Positions 30,711 to 38,017 of a stretch of DNA of 41,063 bases are shown here, in pieces. Below the pieces are notes generated by a model. It was not told where the DNA came from and searched no databases. It saw only the letters and a list, made by a program, of their open reading frames with translations. The translations under genes and the position numbers were made by a program. The DNA is taken from positions 1-41,063 of the IMG/VR virus record IMGVR_UViG_3300021197_001388; one strand, given 5' to 3'. The DNA comes from a virus. Every line of letters begins with the position of its first letter. The stretch's first letter is position 1.

Positions 30711-31574
30711 ATGATACTAGTTGACTTCAATCAAGTTGTTATCAGCAACTTTATGGTGCAAGTTGGTGCACACACAAACATACCTCTCGAGGAGAGTATG
30801 CTCAGGCATATGATCCTCAACACTATCAGATACTATCGTCAGAAGTTCACCGATGATTACGGTGAGCTCGTTATCTGCTGCGACAGTAAGAAGTATTGGC
30901 GTAAGGAAATATTCCCTTTCTACAAAGCAGGACGGAAGAAAGACAGACAGTCTTCCGGAGTTGATTGGAGCACTATGTTTCATGCCTTAGACACCGTCAG
31001 AGGAGAGCTGAAGGACATTTTTCCTTACGTTACTCTTATGATAGAAGGTGCGGAAGCTGACGACATCATTGCCACTATTGTTCAAGAGGTACGAGACGAG
31101 AAAATCTTAGTACTATCAAGCGATAAAGACTTCATACAACTACACGCATACGATAATGTCGAACAGTACAGTCCTGTACTCAAGAAGTTTCTTCGTCACG
31201 AAGATCCTGAGATGTATCTAAAAGAGCATATCATCAAAGGTGACAGAGGTGATGGCATACCGAATATTAATTCACCTGATGGTGTTTTCGTTGATGGAGG
31301 CCGGCAGAAGCCAGTGAGAAGGAATATGATTGAGTCAGTTGCCAATCTCAACATTGAGCTCATTGAAGGTTATGATGCATTCTCTAAAGAAGAGATGAAA
31401 CGTAATTGGTTACGCAATCGACAGTTGATTGATCTCAGTCTTATACCAGATAATATAAGAGATCAAATAGTTGAAGAATATACGAATTATAAAATTAACG
31501 ACAGAAGTAAGCTGTTCAACTTCTTTATTGAGAAGAAGCTGAGCAACTTAATGGAAAGCATAGGTGAGTTCTAA
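30711..31574 (+). CDS. rnh: T4-type RNase H / 5'-3' exonuclease
   Basis: A 287-residue flap-endonuclease-like protein that removes RNA primers and flaps during lagging-strand synthesis. The FEN acidic residues are visible: Asp5 (LVDFNQ), the CDSKKYWRKEIFPFYKAGRKKDR segment, EGAEADDI (Glu and two Asp) and LSSDKDF. The GDRGDGIPN loop matches the helix-hairpin-helix region of T4 RNase H. T4 Rnh is 305 residues. The next gene begins at its stop (TAATG). Confidence 0.9.
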   Translation: MILVDFNQVVISNFMVQVGAHTNIPLEESMLRHMILNTIRYYRQKFTDDYGELVICCDSKKYWRKEIFPFYKAGRKKDRQSSGVDWSTMFHALDTVRGELKDIFPYVTLMIEGAEADDIIATIVQEVRDEKILVLSSDKDFIQLHAYDNVEQYSPVLKKFLRHEDPEMYLKEHIIKGDRGDGIPNINSPDGVFVDGGRQKPVRRNMIESVANLNIELIEGYDAFSKEEMKRNWLRNRQLIDLSLIPDNIRDQIVEEYTNYKINDRSKLFNFFIEKKLSNLMESIGEF

Positions 31575-32005
31575 TGAATCTTAGCATATACGAAATGTTA
31601 GAGAACGTACATAAAGAGAAAACGAAAGCGAAGAAGATCGCTAAGCTCCGCGAGTATGGCGATCAAAAGCCATTACTCACTATTCTCGACTTTACTTTTG
31701 ATCCTGGTTGGAAGTGGCTGTTGCCTGAAGGCGCTCCGCCCTACACCCCTTCACCGAAAGAAGCAGATCTGCAACATAACCTCAAGTCTGATTACAGACG
31801 ACTGCAATATTTTGTGAACACACCGCAGGGTTCAGCAATGAAATCACTGCGCCGTGAGACAATGTTTATTGAGATGCTTGAAGCGATAGATTTCAACGAT
31901 GCAAAACTTCTAGTCGCCGCTAAGGATAAGAAGTTGCCATTTAAGTCTGTTACAAAGAAACTTGTTATGGAAGCATTTCCAGAGGCAACGAAGGGTTGGG
32001 CATGA
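31574..32005 (+). CDS. conserved T4-like phage protein (FDPGWKWLLPEG)
   Basis: A 143-residue protein with FDPGWKWLLPEGAPPY near residues 42-57 and a C-terminal LPFKSVTKKLVMEAFPEATKGW. I recognise this as a conserved hypothetical of T4-like marine phages, probably DUF6433. It sits between RNase H and the next gene with TAATG and ATGA couplings, so a replication or repair role is possible but unproven. Confidence 0.82.
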   Translation: MNLSIYEMLENVHKEKTKAKKIAKLREYGDQKPLLTILDFTFDPGWKWLLPEGAPPYTPSPKEADLQHNLKSDYRRLQYFVNTPQGSAMKSLRRETMFIEMLEAIDFNDAKLLVAAKDKKLPFKSVTKKLVMEAFPEATKGWA

Positions 32006-32586
32006 GTACTTCTTTTATTATTGGAAACGGTAAGTCTCGAGACGGATTCGATCTCGAGCAACTACGCAAACATGGAACGATATATGGCTGCAATGCTTTG
32101 TATCGTGACTTTGAACCAGACTTTCTTGTTGCTATAGACGAAGCGATAATCAAAGAGATTACACATAGTGATTTTGATATGGAGCACTTCATAGTACCTC
32201 CTCACGAGGAGCAGTTCGAACATCCAGAGTTCAATCCATTCACCAGACTTCGATCGAATGCTGGTATGAATGCCATGATAGAGTCTATTCGAGCTGGTAA
32301 CAAGGAACTCATTTGCTTAGGCTTCGATTTCATCATACAAAACGAGCTTGCAACAGACAATATGTATGCTGGTACTGAATGCTACGGGAAAGAAACCTAT
32401 ACGAGTCTGGCTGATGGTTTGAGACGAGCCAAGTATCTCGATTGGTTTGCTGATAAACATCCTGGACACATATTCAGAATAATTCTACCTCGCATAGAAA
32501 AACTGACTGTACATCCATTTTCTTCTAAAAATATCCGTGGAATGTTCCTTGACGAACTCATGTCTTACCTAAATACTAAGGCATAA
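32002..32586 (+). CDS. DUF115/MptE-like or glycosyltransferase-like protein
   Basis: A 194-residue protein whose opening SFIIGNGKSRDGFDLEQLRKHG and YGCNALYRDFEPDFLVAIDE recall DUF115/MptE-like folds and phage glycosyltransferase-like proteins. The ATG at 32002 overlaps the previous stop by 4 bases; a TTG at 31996 would add two residues. It sits among DNA metabolism genes, so a nucleotide-related role is equally possible. Confidence 0.65.
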   Translation: MSTSFIIGNGKSRDGFDLEQLRKHGTIYGCNALYRDFEPDFLVAIDEAIIKEITHSDFDMEHFIVPPHEEQFEHPEFNPFTRLRSNAGMNAMIESIRAGNKELICLGFDFIIQNELATDNMYAGTECYGKETYTSLADGLRRAKYLDWFADKHPGHIFRIILPRIEKLTVHPFSSKNIRGMFLDELMSYLNTKA

Positions 32587-32594
32587 GGAGATTT

Positions 32595-32906
32595 ATGCCG
32601 ATCTATACATTTAAAGACACTCAATCTGGCGAAACTTGGGACGAACTTTGTTCCTGGGATGATCGCTGCTCTTACCTCGAAGAAAACTCTCACATTACTA
32701 CTATTATTGATGGGGCTCCCAGCCTTGTCAGTTCTCAGTACACTAGTGGTTTGAAGAATGATGAGGGTTGGCAGGAAAATTTAAGTCGCATTGCTGAAGC
32801 TCACCCCACTAGTGATCTAGCGGATCGCTATGGTTCGAAATCTGTCAAGGCGGCTGGAACGAGGAATGCTGTGAAGAGGTGGAGGGACCAAACGGGTAGA
32901 ACCTAA
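32595..32906 (+). CDS. conserved small protein (FmdB-like start)
   Basis: A 103-residue protein opening MPIYTFKDTQSGETWDELC, like the FmdB/zinc-ribbon family that begins MPxYxF, but lacking the four CxxC cysteines, so it does not bind zinc that way. The C terminus (RIAEAHPTSDLADRYG ... VKAAGTRN) is a conserved phage extension. It has a clear AAGGAG ribosome site. I recall it from marine T4-like phages; function unknown. Confidence 0.75.
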   Translation: MPIYTFKDTQSGETWDELCSWDDRCSYLEENSHITTIIDGAPSLVSSQYTSGLKNDEGWQENLSRIAEAHPTSDLADRYGSKSVKAAGTRNAVKRWRDQTGRT

Positions 32907-32916
32907 GAGGAATACA

Positions 32917-33699
32917 ATGAGCAATCTTGCTGTCGAATACATTGAAGATTTTTATAATGCTCAGGAACAGAAACAACTCTTTAAACATAACCGAAAAAGG
33001 AAAAGAAAAGCCCAAGCTCAAGCTAAAAATAGACAAACATTGCAACTACAAGACATAACACCAATGACTGCCAATCAAAAACTGGCATTCACTCACTACG
33101 ACAACGGAGACAATATACTTCTCCATGGTGTGGCGGGCACTGGTAAAACATTTCTCTCTATGTACCTCGCGCTTGAGGAAATAATGCAGAGAGATAGTGC
33201 AAGAGAGAAAGTAGTTATAGTACGTTCTGTCGTACCAACAAGAGACATGGGGTTCTTACCAGGTAAAGAGCACGAAAAGACAGCAGTTTACGAGCAACCT
33301 TACAAAGCAATATGCTCAGAGATAGCAAATAGAGGAGATGCTTACGATCTCTTCAAAGCAAAAGGAATGATTGAATTTATATCCACATCATTCATTAGAG
33401 GCACAACACTCGACAATGCTATTGTCATTGTAGATGAGTGTCAAAACATGACGTTCCATGAGCTCGACAGTATTATTACTCGAGTCGGTGTCAATACAAA
33501 GATACTATTTTGTGGTGACTTCAGACAGACAGATCTGACAAAGCCATACGAACAGTCTGGTATCAAAGAGTTTATGAAGATACTAGATAATATGCACTAC
33601 TTTGAAAAAGTAGAGTTTGACTTTGATGATATTGTTAGATCAAGTCTTGTTAAAGATTATATAATAGCGAAAGAAAATATTAATGAAGTTCATACATGA
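32917..33699 (+). CDS. phoH: PhoH-like ATPase
   Basis: A 260-residue PhoH-family P-loop ATPase. Walker A is GVAGTGKT at 71-78, Walker B is IVIVDECQNM (DECQ at 173-176), followed by a FCGDFRQTDL sensor segment at about 198-207. The N terminus has a basic coiled segment (HNRKRKRKAQAQAK). PhoH is common in marine phages; its function is not settled, RNA metabolism and stress response being suggested. The nuclease gene behind it overlaps by 17 bases. Confidence 0.93.
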   Translation: MSNLAVEYIEDFYNAQEQKQLFKHNRKRKRKAQAQAKNRQTLQLQDITPMTANQKLAFTHYDNGDNILLHGVAGTGKTFLSMYLALEEIMQRDSAREKVVIVRSVVPTRDMGFLPGKEHEKTAVYEQPYKAICSEIANRGDAYDLFKAKGMIEFISTSFIRGTTLDNAIVIVDECQNMTFHELDSIITRVGVNTKILFCGDFRQTDLTKPYEQSGIKEFMKILDNMHYFEKVEFDFDDIVRSSLVKDYIIAKENINEVHT

Positions 33700-34351
33700 A
33701 AACCCTTATGAGATAGCAAAGCTAGAGGGTGTTACAAAAGACGGTAAGCGGTACTATGTTACTCCAGAAGGTAACAAGTACCCTTCCGTCACTACTGTGG
33801 CTGGTATCTTTGCCAAAGACGGTATACTTAAATGGCGTAAGAGAGTTGGTGAAGAGACAGCTAACAAGATAACAAATCAAGCCTCGGTCAGAGGTACAGC
33901 TGTACACAAGATATGTGAAGACTATATTAACAACGATTCAAACTATCTCAAAGGGCAGATGCCCTCCAATATCCAATCATTCAATAGCATCAAGCCTATC
34001 ATTGATGACAAGATAGATAATGTCATAATGCAAGAATGTCCACTCTACTCAGACTACCTCAAAGTAGCTGGTACAGTCGACTGTATAGCAGAGTGGGATG
34101 ACAAACTTTCTATTATAGATTTCAAGACCTCTCGCAAAGTGAAGAAGAGGGAATGGATCGATAACTACTTTATGCAGACAGCTGCTTATGCAGTCATGTT
34201 TGAAGAGAGAACGAAAAGACCGATCGATCAGATAGTGATCTTAATTACTGTCGACAACGAAGAACCTCAAATCTTTATTGAGAAGCGTGACAATTGGATA
34301 TGGAAATTTGTAGATGCTAGAAGTGAGTTTGAAAGACGAAATGGTTATTGA
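33683..34351 (+). CDS. PD-(D/E)XK nuclease, RecB/Cas4-like
   Basis: A 222-residue nuclease of the PD-(D/E)XK superfamily. Active-site residues: His75 (RGTAVHKI), Asp133 (VAGTVDCIAEW), Asp146-x-Lys148 (IIDFKTSRK), and the Q-x3-Y helix (MQTAAYAVMF, Gln165 and Tyr169). This is the layout of the Cas4/AddB-type exonucleases. It probably processes DNA ends during recombination or host DNA breakdown. It overlaps phoH; its stop overlaps the 3' end of the minus-strand gene by 7 bases. Confidence 0.87.
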   Translation: MKFIHENPYEIAKLEGVTKDGKRYYVTPEGNKYPSVTTVAGIFAKDGILKWRKRVGEETANKITNQASVRGTAVHKICEDYINNDSNYLKGQMPSNIQSFNSIKPIIDDKIDNVIMQECPLYSDYLKVAGTVDCIAEWDDKLSIIDFKTSRKVKKREWIDNYFMQTAAYAVMFEERTKRPIDQIVILITVDNEEPQIFIEKRDNWIWKFVDARSEFERRNGY

Positions 34352-34893
34352 CGGCGTTGTAGATAGTTGTGAAGACGTCCTCTGCGAAAGCCTTCGGGGA
34401 TCTCTCCGAAGCACCTCCTCTCTTCGTCCGTTGCACGATTACATATCCAGAACCATCCGCCTTTGTTACAATTGTTCTCTGACTTCTTTCTACGAGTCTC
34501 TTCAGAGTCTTTGTAATCCTTCTTACCGTGTACATTATATTTGTAATAGAACTTAAGTTTTTCTGACTTTGATTTTCGTATATGTTCTGGATCAACCGCA
34601 CCATACCTACCATTTCTTTCACCGGTAACTCCTTCAGAGATCTTACGCTTCGTCTCATCAGACAGACGCCGTTTGACGTTTTTGTTCTTGATCTGGTTGA
34701 TGGCCATTTTGTTAACTTTGTCAGCACACTTATTGACAAGCTCACACTTGTACGTCTTCTTGTACATTTCAGATCTCACAACCAAAGACTCAAGCGATTG
34801 ATTCGTCTCGAGGATCTCGAGTCCACGACCAACAGGCTTCTCGTCTGCAATCTCTATGTGTTTGTCAATGCTGTTGTGATAAAGGTAGTACAT
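34345..34893 (-). CDS. NUMOD-type homing-endonuclease-like protein
   Basis: A 182-residue minus-strand protein, the only gene on this strand. Residues about 70-98 (KRRLSDETKRKISEGVTGERNGRYG) match the NUMOD3 DNA-binding repeat of homing endonucleases, with a second partial copy at about 128-140, and the C terminus (GWFWICN ... IPEGFRRGR) is typical of the same proteins. I see no HNH or GIY-YIG catalytic motif, so it may be a nuclease-less relative or have a diverged domain in the first 70 residues. A minus-strand late box lies 89 bases upstream. Its tail overlaps the PD-(D/E)XK gene by 7 bases, as after an insertion between genes. Confidence 0.78.
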   Translation of the reverse strand: MYYLYHNSIDKHIEIADEKPVGRGLEILETNQSLESLVVRSEMYKKTYKCELVNKCADKVNKMAINQIKNKNVKRRLSDETKRKISEGVTGERNGRYGAVDPEHIRKSKSEKLKFYYKYNVHGKKDYKDSEETRRKKSENNCNKGGWFWICNRATDEERRCFGEIPEGFRRGRLHNYLQRRQ

Positions 34894-34981
34894 AACGGTA
34901 ACTTGTTGATATCTAAGGATTTGTAACTGCTTGATTTCACAGGTAATGATAAATTAGTTATAACTTGCTGATTACAATGAG

Positions 34982-34989
34982 TATTTATA
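34982..34989 (-). promoter_or_regulatory. minus-strand T4-type late promoter TATAAATA
   Basis: On the minus strand this reads TATAAATA, starting near 34976 and leaving about 80 bases to the ATG at 34893. It supplies the homing-type gene with its own late promoter. It lies 2 bases from the -35 of a divergent plus-strand promoter. Confidence 0.72.
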
Positions 34990-34990
34990 G

Positions 34991-35019
34991 TTGATTTTAT
35001 GACTGAATGTTTGGATAAT
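34991..35019 (+). promoter_or_regulatory. sigma70-like promoter TTGATT-17-GATAAT
   Basis: -35 TTGATT (34991-34996), 17-base spacer, -10 GATAAT (35014-35019) before the metallopeptidase-like gene at 35048, with an AAAGG ribosome site at 35036-35040. The 154-base gap 34894-35047 holds this promoter and the divergent late box, and no further gene is seen in it. Confidence 0.72.
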
Positions 35020-35047
35020 ATGTGCTTAATATGAGAAAGGTAACTGA

Positions 35048-35518
35048 ATGAAGATCAATTATACTAACAGAACTAAGCTCGGATTGCGCAAAGTGCTTAA
35101 CAGCGCTGCTCATTTCTATGCCGACAAGCTAGAAATTAGTAAGGCGATCCAAAACAGATTGCAGTTGAATATCTTCGTGCGGAAAGGACCCAATCGTGGT
35201 TCGTGCGCTGTTGACTGTCATCCGGTCCGACTGCCTACAGAGTTTGATATTGAGATCCACCCTACCGAAGACCTCAATGAAATGCTTTCATCTTTTGCAC
35301 ACGAGTTTGTTCATGTAAAGCAATTTGCGATAGGTGAGCTCAGGATGTTGAAAAAGTGCAACAAGTGGAAGGATAATATATGGGTCAACAAGAAAAATGA
35401 GATTGACGACTACTACGACTCGCCTTGGGAAATAGAAGCCTTCGGCCGCGAAGAAGGTCTATACTTGAGATTTATTAATGATAACACTGACATGATAGAG
35501 GATTGGAAGAATGGCTAA
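35048..35518 (+). CDS. zinc metallopeptidase-like protein (HEFVH)
   Basis: A 156-residue protein with AHEFVHVKQ (His85, Glu86, His89) and SPWEIEAFGRE at about 125-135. It is a paralogue of the protein at 28795, sharing the zinc motif, the PWE(V/I)EA motif and the N-terminal alignment (LRKVLNSAAHFY against IRKLVEDAAFFF). Both genes start behind their own sigma70-like promoter, so they are probably early. The target is unknown. It overlaps the next gene by 8 bases. Confidence 0.75.
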   Translation: MKINYTNRTKLGLRKVLNSAAHFYADKLEISKAIQNRLQLNIFVRKGPNRGSCAVDCHPVRLPTEFDIEIHPTEDLNEMLSSFAHEFVHVKQFAIGELRMLKKCNKWKDNIWVNKKNEIDDYYDSPWEIEAFGREEGLYLRFINDNTDMIEDWKNG

Positions 35519-35984
35519 GAAACTTGTTGAATTGACATGGCAAGAGATGCAGGAACATCTCGACAAGGATCCTATCCGACCACATATAACTGCAAAGTTC
35601 AGGACCGACTCACCTCACCGAGCAGCTTGTGCTCTCGAGAATAAAGGCGATATAGAAGCAATCGTATGCTTGTCGTTTGGTTATGGTGTACCGATCGATG
35701 AAGGTAAGCTGGCGATACACAACATCATGGGTCACATGGGCCCAGACTTCGTCATCGTGCCGTACACGATGTGGTCGTACAAGAAAGGTGCTGGATCAGA
35801 CATAATAAATAGACTCCTTAAACAGCTTAAGAGAGAGTATAAAGGCATGGATAAGTCTGAGTGGCCACGATTGGTAACCATGTCACCCAAGACAGAGATG
35901 GCTCAAAACTTTCATATCAAGAATGGAGCTGAGCTTCTGGCAGAGAATGAATCTAGCAATAATTTTGAATATAAACTTTACTAA
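35511..35984 (+). CDS. GNAT-like acetyltransferase, probable
   Basis: A 157-residue protein. The central strands (AIVCLSFGYG ... DFVIVPYTMWS) are followed by a pyrophosphate-loop-like KKGAGSDIINRLLKQLKREY helix and a RLVTMSPKTEMAQNFHIKNGAELL segment, the order of GNAT N-acetyltransferases. The assignment is by pattern only; it could be an inactive relative. It overlaps the metallopeptidase-like gene by 8 bases. Confidence 0.6.
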   Translation: MAKKLVELTWQEMQEHLDKDPIRPHITAKFRTDSPHRAACALENKGDIEAIVCLSFGYGVPIDEGKLAIHNIMGHMGPDFVIVPYTMWSYKKGAGSDIINRLLKQLKREYKGMDKSEWPRLVTMSPKTEMAQNFHIKNGAELLAENESSNNFEYKLY

Positions 35985-35993
35985 GGAAGTGCA

Positions 35994-36128
35994 ATGGCTA
36001 AGAAAACCACAGTAACAACTATTGAATCAGTGAACAAAGGAACCAGCATCGGCCGCAGGAATGTAAAGATGTCTTCCATGAATAAGAATAAGAAGGGATC
36101 GTTCAAAGCGTACAGAGGACAAGGATAA
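35994..36128 (+). CDS. small basic conserved phage protein
   Basis: A 44-residue basic protein (MAKKTTVTTIESVNKG ... RRNVKMSSMNKNKKG). I recall nearly the same peptide in marine T4-like phages. AAGGAAG lies upstream, and the next gene begins at its stop (TAATG). Possibly nucleic-acid binding; unknown. Confidence 0.72.
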   Translation: MAKKTTVTTIESVNKGTSIGRRNVKMSSMNKNKKGSFKAYRGQG

Positions 36129-36310
36129 TGAATATTATAAAGGAAACTATGTCTGTAGAAGTGCATGCATTTCTTAAGAGCTTGATTAACCCAGATATGT
36201 ACGGTCATGCTGTAACAGCAGAAGTAAGAGATGAAGCACGTGTGTTGTTGGGTATGAAAAAAGTAGAGACAAAACGAAAGAAAAAGGGTTTTGCTCTCGA
36301 GGAATATTAA
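36128..36310 (+). CDS. small conserved phage protein
   Basis: A 60-residue protein with SVEVHAFLKSLINPDMYGHAVTAEVRDEARVLLG, a segment I associate with short T4-like phage proteins, and a basic tail (KRKKKGF). An in-frame ATG at 36149 could be the true start. TAATG overlap with the gene before. Function unknown. Confidence 0.68.
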   Translation: MNIIKETMSVEVHAFLKSLINPDMYGHAVTAEVRDEARVLLGMKKVETKRKKKGFALEEY

Positions 36311-36313
36311 TAA

Positions 36314-36502
36314 ATGAGTGATGATAATCAGATCATATTGATCTCTGATGTCATCGAGCAGAAGTTGAGAAAAGAGAAAGAGCTCGAGTTCTATCTTGAT
36401 GAGTTGGAGAAGCTCCAGCAGAAAATATTTTGGTTGAGACGAGAAGTTGATCTTACCGAATCAATTATTGAGATGATAAAGAAAGAAAAAGATGAAAGAT
36501 GA
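36314..36502 (+). CDS. small coiled-coil protein
   Basis: A 62-residue protein forming one long charged coiled coil (VIEQKLRKEKELEFYLDELEKL). It resembles short proteins of marine T4-like phages that begin MSDDN. It overlaps the next gene by 11 bases. Function unknown. Confidence 0.7.
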   Translation: MSDDNQIILISDVIEQKLRKEKELEFYLDELEKLQQKIFWLRREVDLTESIIEMIKKEKDER

Positions 36503-36809
36503 AAACCTAAAGCGCGCTATCGCAGCCACTAAGATCAAATGGGCTACTGTAGAAAAATGGAGAAGCCGACTCAAATATAATAACAATGAGGAAATGCTTC
36601 TCGATTGGATACACAATCGTGATGAGGTATATTACAGGGGGCTCTTTCCAAAACCTAATCCTTTCCACAAGCATGTCAGAGTTTACCTAGATACTATGGA
36701 ATACCTTGGTATATCGAGTATTGAGATGTTAATCGATCAAGGTTTGAAACTAACAAAGAAACAAATCAAAGAGTATAAGGATAAGATCGACGAAGATGAG
36801 CAAGAATAA
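36492..36809 (+). CDS. hypothetical helical protein
   Basis: A 105-residue charged, helical protein (LKRAIAATKIKWATVEKW, then NPFHKHVRVYLDTMEYLG). No family recognised. It overlaps the coiled-coil gene by 11 bases. Its last bases (ATGAGCAAGAATAA) contain the start of the possible 36796 gene. Confidence 0.65.
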   Translation: MKDENLKRAIAATKIKWATVEKWRSRLKYNNNEEMLLDWIHNRDEVYYRGLFPKPNPFHKHVRVYLDTMEYLGISSIEMLIDQGLKLTKKQIKEYKDKIDEDEQE

Positions 36810-36993
36810 ATTCAATCAGCGCGACTGGAGCGATTATGACGAAGAAGTATATCCATGTGAATCAACACAAGATTCGGGCAAACAAGAAACATGGGACGAA
36901 CGAGCCAGTATTAACGGTAAAAGAGGGAAGAAAGAACACATACGGTCACTCCGTAAAAATAAACGGTCCAAGCGAGGTGATATATGGGGGTAA
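36796..36993 (+). CDS. possible overlapping small ORF
   Basis: A 65-residue ORF that starts inside the previous stop and opens with NQRDWSDYDEEVYPCES, then becomes very basic. About 80 per cent of it overlaps the better-supported gene at 36836 in another frame. It may be real only in its first part, or spurious. Confidence 0.3.
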   Translation: MSKNKFNQRDWSDYDEEVYPCESTQDSGKQETWDERASINGKRGKKEHIRSLRKNKRSKRGDIWG

Positions 36994-37063
36994 CGACAAA
37001 CCAATACTTTCGTGTGGTGCCAGAGTTGTCATAATGACAGAAGCTGATGTGGAGATTGTGTAA
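36836..37063 (+). CDS. conserved phage protein (IHVNQHKIRAN)
   Basis: A 75-residue protein with IHVNQHKIRANKKHGTNEPVLTV, a NTYGHSVKINGPSEVIYGG segment and a C-terminal PILSCGARVVIMTEADV. I recognise this set from a small conserved protein of marine T4-like phages, and it is the more credible of two overlapping ORFs here. The pattern suggests a small beta-barrel. The next gene starts at its stop (TAATG). Function unknown. Confidence 0.78.
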   Translation: MTKKYIHVNQHKIRANKKHGTNEPVLTVKEGRKNTYGHSVKINGPSEVIYGGNDKPILSCGARVVIMTEADVEIV

Positions 37064-37209
37064 TGAACAGAAATATTGTAAACCAACATAGAAATAGTCA
37101 TCAGTCAAACGATAGAATGCGCGCTGTACGCCGTGAAGAAACCCAACAAAAACAAGAAGTTACTAACTCGTTGAAATCTAAGGAAGTATCCGCTCAAAAA
37201 CAGCGTTGA
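37063..37209 (+). CDS. small basic hypothetical protein
   Basis: A 48-residue, Gln/Asn/Arg-rich basic protein (MNRNIVNQHRNSHQSNDRM). It is linked to the preceding gene by TAATG; its stop overlaps the -35 of a strong promoter. No family recognised. Confidence 0.55.
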   Translation: MNRNIVNQHRNSHQSNDRMRAVRREETQQKQEVTNSLKSKEVSAQKQR

Positions 37210-37234
37210 CATTATGAATTACATCCCTGATAAT
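37206..37234 (+). promoter_or_regulatory. sigma70-like promoter TTGACA-17-GATAAT
   Basis: Consensus -35 TTGACA (37206-37211), 17-base spacer, -10 GATAAT (37229-37234); the predicted start is near 37241, about 19 bases before the ATG at 37260. It is the strongest early-type promoter in the window. Confidence 0.78.
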
Positions 37235-37259
37235 GTTTATATTGAGTGAGGGAATGATT

Positions 37260-37601
37260 ATGCAAAGACGAACTACTGACGAATATGGCTACACTGTTAT
37301 CTTTAGAGGCGTTGATGCCGGCCGGTATGCTACTCCTGAGGTAGCAATTCAATCCTATGCAGACGAGCTGCATGGGCTTATTAGCGATCTGTCTAAGGAC
37401 GCTACTGGTCATCGTTGTCGTATGGATTTCTCAGACGCTAGTTTCTTCCAGATGGAGATGGAAGCCGACTACTGGGCTTCGTGTATTGAGCGTGAGCTCA
37501 ATGGTGATCAGCAAGCGAAAGAAGAGTCTCTCGAGGTCTTCATGCATTATGCACCAGATGTCGATACTGCTAATCGTTGGTTGAAGGAGGTGTTGAAATG
37601 A
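37260..37601 (+). CDS. hypothetical early protein
   Basis: A 113-residue acidic protein (YGYTVIFRGVDAGRYATPEVAI, then an EADYWASCIEREL helix). ATGs at 37233 and 37254 are in frame, but the promoter start near 37241 and the GAGGG ribosome site favour 37260 or 37254. It overlaps the next gene by 4 bases. No family recognised. Confidence 0.65.
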   Translation: MQRRTTDEYGYTVIFRGVDAGRYATPEVAIQSYADELHGLISDLSKDATGHRCRMDFSDASFFQMEMEADYWASCIERELNGDQQAKEESLEVFMHYAPDVDTANRWLKEVLK

Positions 37602-37855
37602 TTGCTTGGTATATGGAAGAATGTGAACCTGCTCATGTTGATTATGAACGTCATGGTGGAGCTTATGATCGAGGTACTGCAGATAGTTATTATGGTCGTG
37701 GAGAGAATCCACACTACTATAAAGGAGCTACAGGCTCATCAGAACGTGTAGATATTCCTAAGGATCAGAAAGATTCCAATGTCTACAAAGCCTACATGGC
37801 TGGCTTTAATCAGAATGAGAAAGACGAATTCTTCAAAGACTGGGGTGATAAGTAA
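37598..37855 (+). CDS. hypothetical early protein
   Basis: An 85-residue protein rich in Tyr, Gly and His in the first half (HVDYERHGGAYDRGTADSYY) and ending KAYMAGFNQNEKDEFFKDWGDK. GGAGG lies 8 bases before the ATG at 37598. Function unknown. TAATG overlap with the next gene. Confidence 0.68.
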   Translation: MIAWYMEECEPAHVDYERHGGAYDRGTADSYYGRGENPHYYKGATGSSERVDIPKDQKDSNVYKAYMAGFNQNEKDEFFKDWGDK

Positions 37856-37998
37856 TGATTGTTCTTAGTAATGGTTACGTTCAGGAGTTGTTCAGCTGCT
37901 ACCTGGAGCTGGAGGAATTTATTGGGCAGGATGATTTTGATGCTGTGATGTCAGGTATACATTCACAGTACACTTTAAGCTACATTAACATAACATGA
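37855..37998 (+). CDS. small hypothetical protein
   Basis: A 47-residue acidic protein (MIVLSNGYVQELFSCYLELEE). It starts at the previous stop (TAATG) and ends 19 bases before the next gene. No family recognised. Confidence 0.5.
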   Translation: MIVLSNGYVQELFSCYLELEEFIGQDDFDAVMSGIHSQYTLSYINIT

Positions 37999-38017
37999 TA
38001 TTGATTGAGAGTATGAC

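Noticed and set aside
34317-34745. Second minus-strand ORF overlapping the NUMOD-type gene
   Set aside because: A shadow frame of the 34345-34893 gene, without recognisable motifs.
34582-34926. Plus-strand ORF opposite the NUMOD-type gene
   Set aside because: Antisense shadow; no ribosome site, no family pattern.
35804-35811. AATAAATA late-promoter-like box
   Set aside because: Inside the acetyltransferase-like gene with no gene start at a suitable distance.
37214-37249. An 11-codon ORF between promoter and gene 37260
   Set aside because: It could be a leader peptide, but it overlaps the promoter -10 and would start upstream of the predicted transcript start.
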